Source: Lachnospiraceae bacterium UBA3802 (GTDB taxonomy: Bacteria; Bacillota; Clostridia; Lachnospirales; Lachnospiraceae). Taken from it: a stretch of 9,233 bases of DNA. A program made the translations under genes and the position numbers. Position 1 is the first letter of the stretch; the number at the start of each line of letters is the position of its first letter. This document shows positions 1-6,300 of this stretch, in pieces. The notes under the pieces were generated by a model that was not told the origin of the DNA, made no database searches, and saw only the letters and a program-made list of their open reading frames with translations. The DNA is taken from contig DFEM01000050.1 in NCBI GenBank assembly GCA_002369155.1, forward strand, positions 737-9,969, given 5' to 3'.

Positions 1-227
<227 letters not shown>

Positions 228-250
228 TTAAAAAATTAATAAACCCAAAA

Positions 251-299
251 TAAAAAGGCAAAGACGTCTTAAATGCGAAAGCATTCAAGGCGTCTTTTT
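251..299 (+). promoter_or_regulatory. Terminator with competing hexaloop antiterminator hairpin, glnA leader (ANTAR-type candidate)
   Basis: Two mutually exclusive folds are visible. Terminator: AAAGACG (260-266) pairs with CGTCTTT (291-297). The stem continues through a T267-G290 wobble, CTT/AAG, one A-C mismatch and AATGC/GCATT, closed by a GAAA tetraloop (277-280); the U-run is 295-299. Competing small hairpin: AAGGC (255-259) pairs with GTCTT (266-270) around the six-base loop AAAGAC (260-265), which has A at position 1 and G at position 4. The small hairpin uses bases of the terminator's 5' arm, so forming it would free transcription into glnA. The A1/G4 hexaloop is the pattern described for RNA targets of ANTAR antiterminators, and clostridial type III glnA genes are often found next to ANTAR regulators. 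The protein is not in this window, so its role is inferred. The element may also simply end gdhA transcripts. Confidence 0.7.
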
Positions 300-306
300 C
301 TATATA

Positions 307-323
307 TGTCAGTTTTACTGACA
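307..323 (+). promoter_or_regulatory. GlnR/TnrA-like operator palindrome upstream of glnA
   Basis: TGTCA-GTTTTAC-TGACA fits the Bacillus GlnR/TnrA consensus TGTNA-N7-TNACA at every fixed position, and the palindrome is perfect over six bases per arm (TGTCAG/CTGACA). It sits two bases upstream of a TATAAT hexamer, where a bound protein would cover the -35 region and block transcription. GlnR represses glnRA in Bacillus when glutamine is plentiful. That this host has a GlnR-family regulator is not shown here. The same bases could form a small RNA hairpin in read-through transcripts. Confidence 0.5.
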
Positions 324-325
324 CC

Positions 326-331
326 TATAAT
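326..331 (+). promoter_or_regulatory. Candidate -10 box (TATAAT) for glnA
   Basis: This is a perfect -10 hexamer, but no acceptable -35 lies 16-18 bases upstream (the bases there are an AT alternation), and there is no extended -10 TG. A start near 338 would leave a leader of only about 14 bases, putting the GGAGG site (339-343) almost at the RNA 5' end. It may be an operator-linked or activated promoter, or a chance match. Confidence 0.35.
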
Positions 332-351
332 ACTTATCGGAGGAAAAAACT

Positions 352-2445
352 ATGGCACAAATTAATGAAATTTTCGGCAGTCTCGTATTTGACGAGAGAA
401 CAATGAAAGCTGTACTTCCCGCAAAGGTTTTTGCATCGCTCAAGAAAACAATCGACGAAGATACACCTCTTGATTCGGGTGTTGCAGATGTTGTTGCACA
501 AGCCATGAAGGAATGGGCTGTTTCAAAAGGAGCTACACATTATACTCACTGGTTCCAGCCTATGACAGGTGTAACTGCGGAAAAGCATGACAGTTTCATA
601 TCTCCCGCTCCCGACGGAGGCGTGCTGATGGAATTCTCCGGAAAAGAATTGATTAAGGGTGAACCCGATGCTTCTTCTTTCCCTTCAGGCGGTCTTCGAG
701 CAACCTTTGAAGCCAGAGGCTACACAGCCTGGGATCCCAGTTCATACGCTTTTATTAAAGGAAAAACTTTATGCATTCCCACAGCATTCTGCTCCTACAG
801 CGGACATGCACTTGATAAGAAAACACCGCTTCTTCGTTCAATGGAAGCTTTAAATAAACAGGCTCTTCGAATCCTTAAACTCTTCGGAAACGACAATGTT
901 AAAAATGTACGTACATCCGTTGGTCCCGAGCAGGAATACTTCCTTGTAACAAAGGAAATGTATGACAAACGTCTCGATCTTAAGATGACAGGAAGAACAC
1001 TTTTCGGTTCCAAATCTCCCAAAGGTCAGGAAATGGATGACCATTACTTCGGTGTTATCAAGCCCAGAGTAGCGGCCTACATGGAAGACTTAAATGAAGA
1101 GCTTTGGAAACTCGGAATCTTTGCAAAGACAGAGCACAACGAAGTTGCTCCCGCACAGCATGAACTTGCTCCCATTTACGAGACAACAAATATTGCTACG
1201 GATCACAACCAGTTAACCATGGAGATTATGCAAAAGACAGCACTCAAGCACGGTCTTGTATGCCTCCTTCACGAGAAACCTTTTGCAGGCGTTAACGGTT
1301 CCGGAAAACACAATAACTGGTCAATGTCTACCAATAACGGACAAAACCTCTTATCACCCGGTGCAACACCTTATGAAAATGCACAGTTCCTTTTATTCCT
1401 TTGTGCAGTAATTAAGGCTGTGGATGATTATCAGGATCTTTTAAGGCTTTCCGTAGCAACTGCCGGAAACGATCACAGACTCGGAGCCAACGAAGCACCT
1501 CCCGCAATCATTTCCATGTTCCTTGGCGATGAGTTAAATGCAGTACTCGATGCCATTGAAAACGACAAGCCTTACACAGATATGGTTAAGCAGAAAATGC
1601 AGCTCGGTGTAGATATCCTCCCCAGAATCAGCAAGGATACAACCGATCGAAACCGTACATCACCTTTTGCATTTACAGGTAATAAATTCGAGTTCAGAAG
1701 CCTCGGTTCCTCCAACAGTATTGCATGTGCAAACATTATGCTCAACTCAGCTGTTGCCGAATCGTTAAAGATTTTTGCAGACAGACTCGAAACATCTTCA
1801 GACTTTGAAAATGACCTTCATGCCCTCATTAAAGAAACTGTCAAAGAGCATAAAAGAATCATCTTCAACGGCAACGGTTATGACGATGCATGGGTAAAAG
1901 AAGCAACAGAAGTCAGAGGTTTGAAGAATTACAAGACAACACCTGACTGCATGCCTCATTTGCTTGATGAGAAAAACGTCAATATGCTTACCTCTCACGG
2001 TGTATTCTCAAAAGCAGAACTTGAATCAAGATGTGAAATCATGCTTGAGAATTACTGCAAGAGCGTAACCATCGAAGCCAATACAATGGTTTCCATGGCC
2101 AATACACAGATTGCACCCGCCATTGAAAAATTTGCAGGAGATCTTGCAAAACGTGCAGCAAATAAAAAGAGTCTCGATTCTTCAATTGCATGCTCATACG
2201 AAACCAATGCGGTTAAGAAATTATCATCCTTAACGGATGCAATTTATACAAAGACAGATGAACTCAAAGATGTCATCATAGCTCTTTCAAAAGCAGACGG
2301 AATCATATCCGAATCGGAAATGATCAGAGATACCGTACTTCCCAAAATGAGCGAATTAAGAGTTCTCTGCGATGAGGCTGAAACTCTTACATCAAAAGAG
2401 TACTGGCCTTTCCCGAACTACGCAGATTTGCTTTTCGGAGTATAA
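352..2445 (+). CDS. glnA: Type III glutamine synthetase (GSIII)
   Basis: This cytoplasmic enzyme condenses glutamate and ammonium to glutamine with ATP, the main high-affinity ammonium-fixing step. The 697-residue protein is near the roughly 700-730 residues usual for GSIII (GlnN) and far longer than GSI (about 440-470). GSIII-type motifs in order are THWFQPMTG (65-73), GPEQEYF (191-197), NEVAPAQHE (263-271), [12 protein letters not shown] (313-324), [12 protein letters not shown] (373-384) and [16 protein letters not shown] (434-449). Together these supply the metal, ATP and glutamate-binding core. The C-terminal 230 or so residues are the helical GSIII extension. No GSI-type adenylylation region is expected in this class. 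The start is set by GGAGG (339-343) eight bases before the ATG. It lies between gdhA and amt-P-II, with a leader terminator and a GlnR-like box upstream, so nitrogen control is likely at both transcription start and elongation. Also called glnN. Confidence 0.97.
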   Translation: MAQINEIFGSLVFDERTMKAVLPAKVFASLKKTIDEDTPLDSGVADVVAQAMKEWAVSKGATHYTHWFQPMTGVTAEKHDSFISPAPDGGVLMEFSGKELIKGEPDASSFPSGGLRATFEARGYTAWDPSSYAFIKGKTLCIPTAFCSYSGHALDKKTPLLRSMEALNKQALRILKLFGNDNVKNVRTSVGPEQEYFLVTKEMYDKRLDLKMTGRTLFGSKSPKGQEMDDHYFGVIKPRVAAYMEDLNEELWKLGIFAKTEHNEVAPAQHELAPIYETTNIATDHNQLTMEIMQKTALKHGLVCLLHEKPFAGVNGSGKHNNWSMSTNNGQNLLSPGATPYENAQFLLFLCAVIKAVDDYQDLLRLSVATAGNDHRLGANEAPPAIISMFLGDELNAVLDAIENDKPYTDMVKQKMQLGVDILPRISKDTTDRNRTSPFAFTGNKFEFRSLGSSNSIACANIMLNSAVAESLKIFADRLETSSDFENDLHALIKETVKEHKRIIFNGNGYDDAWVKEATEVRGLKNYKTTPDCMPHLLDEKNVNMLTSHGVFSKAELESRCEIMLENYCKSVTIEANTMVSMANTQIAPAIEKFAGDLAKRAANKKSLDSSIACSYETNAVKKLSSLTDAIYTKTDELKDVIIALSKADGIISESEMIRDTVLPKMSELRVLCDEAETLTSKEYWPFPNYADLLFGV

Positions 2446-2446
2446 C

Positions 2447-2493
2447 ATGATTACGAATCAAAATTAAATACACGGGGGTTGCTTCGTAATCAT
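2447..2493 (+). repeat. Long-loop inverted repeat between glnA and amt
   Basis: ATGATTACGAA (2447-2457) is perfectly complementary to TTCGTAATCAT (2483-2493), giving an 11-bp stem with a 25-base loop containing CACGGGGGTTGC. It begins two bases after the glnA stop. The following bases are ATTCTTC and then A-rich, so it lacks a U-run and is not a normal intrinsic terminator on the + strand. It could be an RNA processing or stability hairpin that separates glnA and amt mRNA levels, or a protein-binding palindrome. No promoter is evident between it and amt. Confidence 0.5.
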
Positions 2494-2521
2494 TCTTCAA
2501 AATAAAAAAAAACTCAAAATA

Positions 2522-2528
2522 AAAGGAG
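2522..2528 (+). promoter_or_regulatory. Ribosome binding site that fixes the amt start
   Basis: AAAGGAG ends nine bases before ATG 2538. An earlier in-frame ATG at 2529 directly abuts this site with no spacer and so cannot use it. The start at 2538 is therefore preferred. Confidence 0.85.
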
Positions 2529-2537
2529 ATGATTAAC

Positions 2538-4361
2538 ATGGATGAAACATTGGTAACTTTAGTCAAAGAAGCAACCACCCACGAAGTGTTCTCCGTCTGG
2601 TTTTTAATCGGTGCGGCACTTGTTTTCTGGATGCAGGCTGGTTTTGCAATGGTAGAGGCAGGCTTTACCAGAGCAAAGAATACAGGAAACATCATAATGA
2701 AAAACCTGATGGATTTCTGTATCGGAACAGTCGTATTTATCGCAATCGGTTTTGGATTGTTAATGGGTGAAGATTTATTCGGCTTTATCGGAAAACCCGG
2801 ATTTGACCTCTTCACTTCCTATGACAACTTTGATTTCTCATCCTTTGTATTCAACCTGGTATTCTGTGCCACAACGGCAACAATCGTATCGGGAGCAATG
2901 GCAGAGAGAACAAAATTCTTATCATATTGTATTTACTCGGCAGTTATATCTGCATTGATATATCCGATAGAAGCACACTGGATTTGGGGCGGCGGCTGGC
3001 TTGCAGGTCTCGGTTTCCACGATTTTGCAGGTTCGACGGCAATCCATATGGTCGGCGGTATCTCCGCTTTGATCGGTGCCAAAATCCTCGGCGCACGTAT
3101 CGGTAAATTTACAAAAGACGAAAAGGGCAAGATCGTTAAAGTTAACGCTTTCCCCGGACACAACATTGCAATCGGTGCTTTGGGTGTATTCATCCTTTGG
3201 TTCGGATGGTATGGATTCAACGGTGCGGCTGCAACAAGCCTTCCCCAGTTAGGTTCCATTTTCCTTACAACAACCGTAGCTCCCGCAGTTGCAACAGTTG
3301 TATGTATGATCTTTACATGGATTAAATACAAAAAACCCGATGTTTCAATGTGCTTGAACGCATCACTTGCAGGCCTTGTAGCCATCACTGCTCCCTGCGA
3401 TGTAACAGATGTAACAGGTGCTATCTGCATCGGTGCCGTATCCGGTTTACTTGTAGTATTCGGTGTATGGTTCCTTGATTACGTATTAAGAATAGACGAT
3501 CCCGTCGGTGCCGTTGCAGTTCACTGCTTAAACGGTATCTGGGGTACAATCGCCGTAGGTTTGTTCGCTACACCCTCGGCACCCGGTTATTCAATAGCTG
3601 ATGCAAACGGCGTTCAGATGGCAGGTTTGTTCTACGGTGGCGGATTTAAATTACTCGGCATTCAGCTTCTCGGATTTATAACCGTTGCAAGCTGGACCGC
3701 AGTTACAATTACTATCGCATTCTTTATCATCAAAGCAATCATTGGTTTGAGAGTATCGAGAGAAGAAGAATTGACAGGTCTTGATGCTACCGAGCATGGT
3801 CTTCCTTCAGCTTATGCAGGATTTGCAATGCTTCCCGAATATATTGAAGAAGGCAGCGAAGGTGAGGCAGTTACCGGCGACGTACCTGTTAAAGAAGCCA
3901 TTGAAGTTACAGGAGTTAAAGCAGAACCTGTTAAAGTTACCGGTGATGTTCCCGCAGCTGAAGCTATCCCCGTAAAGAAGATGCCCGTATTCTCAGACGA
4001 CGGTCACAAATATACAAAAGTGGAAATCATATGCAAGGAAGCCAAGTTTGAAACTTTGAAGAATGCAATGATGAAGCTTGGCATTACAGGAATGACTGTA
4101 TCTCACGTACTCGGCTGCGGCGTACAGAAAGGCAAACCTGAATACTACAGAGGTGTACAGATCGAAGCAAATCTGTTGCCTAAGATTCAGGTTGACATCG
4201 TAGTAAGTGCCGTTCCCGTTAGAGACGTAATCGAGACAGCAAAGAAAGTTCTTTATACCGGTCATATCGGCGACGGAAAAATCTTCGTTTACGATGTTGA
4301 AAATGTCGTAAAGGTTCGTACCGGAGAAGAAGGTTTCGATGCACTTCAGGATGTTGAATAA
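2538..4361 (+). CDS. amtB: Ammonium transporter fused to a C-terminal P-II domain (Amt-GlnB)
   Basis: This 607-residue membrane protein conducts ammonium and carries its own P-II regulator. Residues 1 to about 404 are the Amt channel, with roughly eleven hydrophobic segments. Visible motifs are MQAGFAMVEAGF (32-43), TATIVSGAMAER (113-124), WIWGGGW (148-154), D162 with H170 in DFAGSTAIHMVGG, FGWYGFNGA (222-230) and H329 in VGAVAVHCLNGIWG. H170 and H329 match the pore twin histidines. Residues 414-434 are the usual cytoplasmic Amt tail. A linker (437-487) follows, then a complete P-II domain (about 488-607) with T-loop GCGVQKGKPEYYRG, whose Y537 matches the uridylylated Tyr51 of GlnB. It also has LLPKIQVDIVV and the B-loop TGHIGDGKIFV and VRTGEEG. 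Free P-II proteins block Amt pores depending on ADP/ATP and 2-oxoglutarate, so the fused domain probably gates its own trimer. It follows glnA by 92 bases and is closed by a terminator. Confidence 0.95.
   Translation: MDETLVTLVKEATTHEVFSVWFLIGAALVFWMQAGFAMVEAGFTRAKNTGNIIMKNLMDFCIGTVVFIAIGFGLLMGEDLFGFIGKPGFDLFTSYDNFDFSSFVFNLVFCATTATIVSGAMAERTKFLSYCIYSAVISALIYPIEAHWIWGGGWLAGLGFHDFAGSTAIHMVGGISALIGAKILGARIGKFTKDEKGKIVKVNAFPGHNIAIGALGVFILWFGWYGFNGAAATSLPQLGSIFLTTTVAPAVATVVCMIFTWIKYKKPDVSMCLNASLAGLVAITAPCDVTDVTGAICIGAVSGLLVVFGVWFLDYVLRIDDPVGAVAVHCLNGIWGTIAVGLFATPSAPGYSIADANGVQMAGLFYGGGFKLLGIQLLGFITVASWTAVTITIAFFIIKAIIGLRVSREEELTGLDATEHGLPSAYAGFAMLPEYIEEGSEGEAVTGDVPVKEAIEVTGVKAEPVKVTGDVPAAEAIPVKKMPVFSDDGHKYTKVEIICKEAKFETLKNAMMKLGITGMTVSHVLGCGVQKGKPEYYRGVQIEANLLPKIQVDIVVSAVPVRDVIETAKKVLYTGHIGDGKIFVYDVENVVKVRTGEEGFDALQDVE
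3870..3974 (+). repeat. Degenerate in-frame repeat in the Amt to P-II linker
   Basis: Within the linker, VTGDVPVKEAIEV (residues 445-457) recurs as VTGDVPAAEAIPV (467-479), a period of 22 residues or 66 bases. A partial VTG copy occurs at 457-459 and a VKxxPVK-like stretch lies between. At DNA level the copies start GTTACCGGCGACGT and GTTACCGGTGATGT, with mostly third-base changes at the start, so this looks like an older duplication. The segment is rich in V, A, E, P and K and lacks hydrophobic runs, as expected for a flexible cytoplasmic tether. Confidence 0.75.
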
Positions 4362-4380
4362 AAATCCCTAAAAGGTATAT

Positions 4381-4423
4381 CGGGTGGGGAATAAAAAAGT
4401 TCCCCGCCCGGATAATTTTTTTT
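4381..4423 (+). terminator. Intrinsic terminator after amt-P-II
   Basis: CGGGTGGGGAA (4381-4391) pairs with TTCCCCGCCCG (4400-4410) as an 11-bp stem with one T-G wobble and an eight-base A-rich loop. Eight U residues follow at 4416-4423 after a short GATAA. It separates the glnA/amt unit from asnB. Confidence 0.9.
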
Positions 4424-4427
4424 GCGA

Positions 4428-4446
4428 TGCAAGCGTTAATCTTGCA
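4428..4446 (+). repeat. Small hairpin in the asnB leader
   Basis: TGCAAG (4428-4433) pairs with CTTGCA (4441-4446) around the seven-base loop CGTTAAT. An alternative longer pairing joins the terminator U-run plus GC (about 4417-4425) to GCAAAAAAA (4444-4452). The hairpin ends 11 bases before the AAGGAAG ribosome site (4458-4464). Its role is unknown, and no convincing promoter is visible in the 112-base gap upstream of asnB. Confidence 0.35.
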
Positions 4447-4473
4447 AAAAAATATACAAGGAAGATTTAAACT

Positions 4474-6054
4474 ATGTGTTCAATAATGGGATACTGCGAC
4501 TCACTCGCAGATGAAGATACATTTAAAAAAGGACTTGATAAAACAATTACAAGAGGTCCCGATGCCACTAAAATAATCGATACGGGAAGAGGCCTTTTAG
4601 GCTTCCAGCGTCTCTCAATTATGGGACTTACGGAATCCGGAATGCAGCCGTTTGAATTAAACGGAAACTTCGTTGTATGCAACGGAGAAATTTACGGATT
4701 CGAAAAAATCAAAAGAGGATTAAAAAGCAGGGGATACACATTCAAAAGCGATTCCGACTGTGAGATTCTTCTTCCTCTCTACAAAGAATACGGCACTGAC
4801 ATGTTTAAAATGCTTGATGCCGAATTTGCACTTATTATATACGACAAAAAAAATGATGAATATATTGCCGCAAGAGATCCGATCGGTATTCGTCCCCTTC
4901 ACTACGGATATGATAAAAACGGTGTGATTCTCTTTGCAAGCGAAGCTAAAAACCTGGTAGGAATATGCGATAAAATAATGCCCTTTCCTCCCGGACACTA
5001 CTACAAAGGCGGAAAATTCATAAGCTATCGTGATATGACGGAAGTCAAAGAAGTTCACAGCGATTCTCTCGATGTGATCTGTACGAGCATTCGCGAAAAA
5101 CTTATTGTAGGCGTCGAAAAAAGACTTATCGCCGATGCAAAAGTCGGTTTCCTTTTATCGGGCGGTCTTGACTCTTCTTTGGTATGCGCCATAGCTGCAA
5201 AGAAAAGTTCTAAACCCATTAAAACCTTTGCAATCGGAATGACCGAAGATGCCATAGATTTAAAATATGCAAAAGAAGTGGCTGATTATATCGGAAGCGA
5301 TCATACGGAAATCTATATGACTCCGGAAGAAGTAATAAGTTCACTCGAAGATGTCATTCATTTGCTCGGAACATTCGATATAACCACAATCCGTGCAAGC
5401 ATGGGAATGTATCTTCTTTGCAAAGCAATTCATGAAAGAACGGATATTCGCGTGCTTTTAACGGGTGAAATTTCCGATGAACTTTTCGGATACAAATATA
5501 CCGACTTTGCTCCCAACGCTTCGGAGTTTCAGGAAGAATCCAAAAAGCGTATAAGGGAACTTCACATGTATGATGTCCTTAGAGCCGACAGATGCATAAG
5601 CGTCAACTCTCTCGAAGCCAGAGTTCCTTTCGGCGATCTCGATTTTGTCGAATATGTAATGTCGATAGATCCCGAACTTAAATTAAACAAATACAACAAA
5701 GGAAAATATCTTCTTCGTCATGCATTTGAAGGAGATTATCTCCCTCATGATATTCTCTACCGCGAGAAAGCCGCTTTTTCGGATGCCGTAGGTCATTCGA
5801 TGGTCGACTATCTCAAAGAATATGCCGAGAAAATGTATACGGATGAAGAGTTTAAATCCTTAAGCGCTTCTTATAAACATGCAAAGCCTTTTACAAAGGA
5901 ATCTCTTCTTTACAGGGAAATCTTCGAAAAATACTATCCCGGTCAGGGTGAAATGATAGCAGATTTCTGGATGCCCAACAAATCCTGGAAAGGATGCAAC
6001 GTCAACGATCCCTCCGCCAGAGCTCTGTCCAATTACGGCGACAGCGGAAAATAA
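4474..6054 (+). CDS. asnB: Asparagine synthase, glutamine-hydrolysing (AsnB type)
   Basis: This cytoplasmic two-domain enzyme transfers the glutamine amide to aspartate using ATP, giving asparagine, glutamate, AMP and pyrophosphate. At 526 residues it is slightly shorter than E. coli AsnB (554). The N-terminal class II amidotransferase domain starts with Cys2, which must be exposed by Met removal and so fixes the ATG start. Further motifs are RLSIM (46-50), CNGEIYG (69-75) and RDPIGIRPLHYG (134-145). The synthetase domain has the ATP-pyrophosphatase loop SGGLDSS (229-235), followed by a GEISDELFGY block and LEARVPFGD. The start follows CSIMGYC rather than the more common CGIxG, and the GExSDE block has Ile at the variable position and FGY where FGGY is usual. 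These look like subfamily differences, not damage. The ribosome site AAGGAAG lies nine bases upstream. Terminators on both sides suggest a single-gene unit, but its promoter was not identified. Confidence 0.95.
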   Translation: MCSIMGYCDSLADEDTFKKGLDKTITRGPDATKIIDTGRGLLGFQRLSIMGLTESGMQPFELNGNFVVCNGEIYGFEKIKRGLKSRGYTFKSDSDCEILLPLYKEYGTDMFKMLDAEFALIIYDKKNDEYIAARDPIGIRPLHYGYDKNGVILFASEAKNLVGICDKIMPFPPGHYYKGGKFISYRDMTEVKEVHSDSLDVICTSIREKLIVGVEKRLIADAKVGFLLSGGLDSSLVCAIAAKKSSKPIKTFAIGMTEDAIDLKYAKEVADYIGSDHTEIYMTPEEVISSLEDVIHLLGTFDITTIRASMGMYLLCKAIHERTDIRVLLTGEISDELFGYKYTDFAPNASEFQEESKKRIRELHMYDVLRADRCISVNSLEARVPFGDLDFVEYVMSIDPELKLNKYNKGKYLLRHAFEGDYLPHDILYREKAAFSDAVGHSMVDYLKEYAEKMYTDEEFKSLSASYKHAKPFTKESLLYREIFEKYYPGQGEMIADFWMPNKSWKGCNVNDPSARALSNYGDSGK

Positions 6055-6089
6055 TCGAAGACGATCATCATATAAAAATCTTCCTTAAT

Positions 6090-6133
6090 AAAGAACGCCC
6101 GGTCTGTCCTGTACTTCTCCGGACGTTCTTTTT
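6090..6133 (+). terminator. Intrinsic terminator after asnB
   Basis: AAAGAACG (6090-6097) pairs with CGTTCTTT (6124-6131). After one C-A mismatch the stem continues as CCGG/CCGG (6099-6102 with 6119-6122), closing a 16-base loop. A short U-run follows (6129-6133). It lies 36 bases after the asnB stop. Confidence 0.85.
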
Positions 6134-6181
6134 CATTGTCACAAAAATTAATCAAACCTTTTATTTTTGTTTTTAAACCGA

Positions 6182-6210
6182 TTGACAAAGAATTAAAAAA
6201 ATAGTATATT
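6182..6210 (+). promoter_or_regulatory. Strong vegetative-type promoter of the purA-guaA-glmS unit
   Basis: TTGACA (6182-6187) and TATATT (6205-6210) are separated by exactly 17 bases: a perfect -35 and a -10 with one mismatch. An A/T-rich stretch lies just upstream. Transcription should start about 6216-6217, so the RNA would begin within GGTAAAAAGGC, immediately before the leader element. Confidence 0.85.
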
Positions 6211-6217
6211 TGACGGG

Positions 6218-6275
6218 TAAAAAGGCAATGGGGTCTTTAATGCTTAGGCATTAAAGACCCTTTTTTTCTTTTTTT
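6218..6275 (+). promoter_or_regulatory. purA leader terminator with competing hexaloop antiterminator hairpin
   Basis: Terminator: GGGTCTTTAATGC (6231-6243) pairs perfectly over 13 bp with GCATTAAAGACCC (6248-6260) around a TTAG loop. It is followed by seven T, one C and seven more T (6261-6275). Competing hairpin: AAAGGC (6221-6226) pairs with GTCTTT (6233-6238) around the six-base loop AATGGG (6227-6232), with A at position 1 and G at position 4. This fold takes away the terminator's 5' arm. Because the terminator lies between promoter and gene, it should stop most transcripts unless the small hairpin is stabilised, for example by an ANTAR-type RNA-binding protein. The segment 6218-6256 matches 31 of 39 bases of the glnA leader at 251-289. 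The ligand or protein is not shown by the sequence. Confidence 0.8.
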
Positions 6276-6287
6276 AAAGGATTTTTT

Positions 6288-6292
6288 GGAGG
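6288..6292 (+). promoter_or_regulatory. Ribosome binding site that fixes the purA start
   Basis: GGAGG lies eight bases before ATG 6301. The alternative upstream in-frame TTG at 6286 overlaps this site and would add five residues before the conserved N-terminus, so it is rejected. Confidence 0.9.
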
Positions 6293-6300
6293 ATTTTTAT

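Noticed and set aside
228..256. A first hexaloop hairpin or a promoter upstream of the glnA leader element
   Set aside because: The stretch is A/T-rich with TAATA-like bases, but no paired -35 and no stem with an A1/G4 six-base loop was found.
2529..2537. Upstream ATG giving a 610-residue Amt-P-II
   Set aside because: The ATG directly abuts the AAAGGAG site with no spacing. ATG 2538 has a nine-base spacer and gives the typical short Amt N-terminus.
2387..2815. 142-residue minus-strand open frame spanning the glnA-amt gap
   Set aside because: It overlaps both conserved genes and the hairpin, and shows no family motifs. It looks like a shadow of membrane-protein codon composition.
2933..3430. 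165-residue open frame on the minus strand inside amt
   Set aside because: It lies wholly inside a well-supported transporter gene, has low-complexity composition from the opposite strand, no ribosome site that stands out and no recognisable domain.
4411..4458. Possible asnB promoter hexamers (GATAAT 4411-4416, TATACA 4453-4458)
   Set aside because: No -35-like hexamer sits 16-18 bases upstream of either, and the first is part of the terminator tail.
6136..6152. GlnR-like half site (TGTCA) upstream of the purA promoter
   Set aside because: Only one arm matches. The second arm lacks TNACA, so the consensus is not met.
6286..6300. TTG start five codons upstream in purA
   Set aside because: It overlaps the GGAGG site itself, and the conserved PurA N-terminus begins at ATG 6301.
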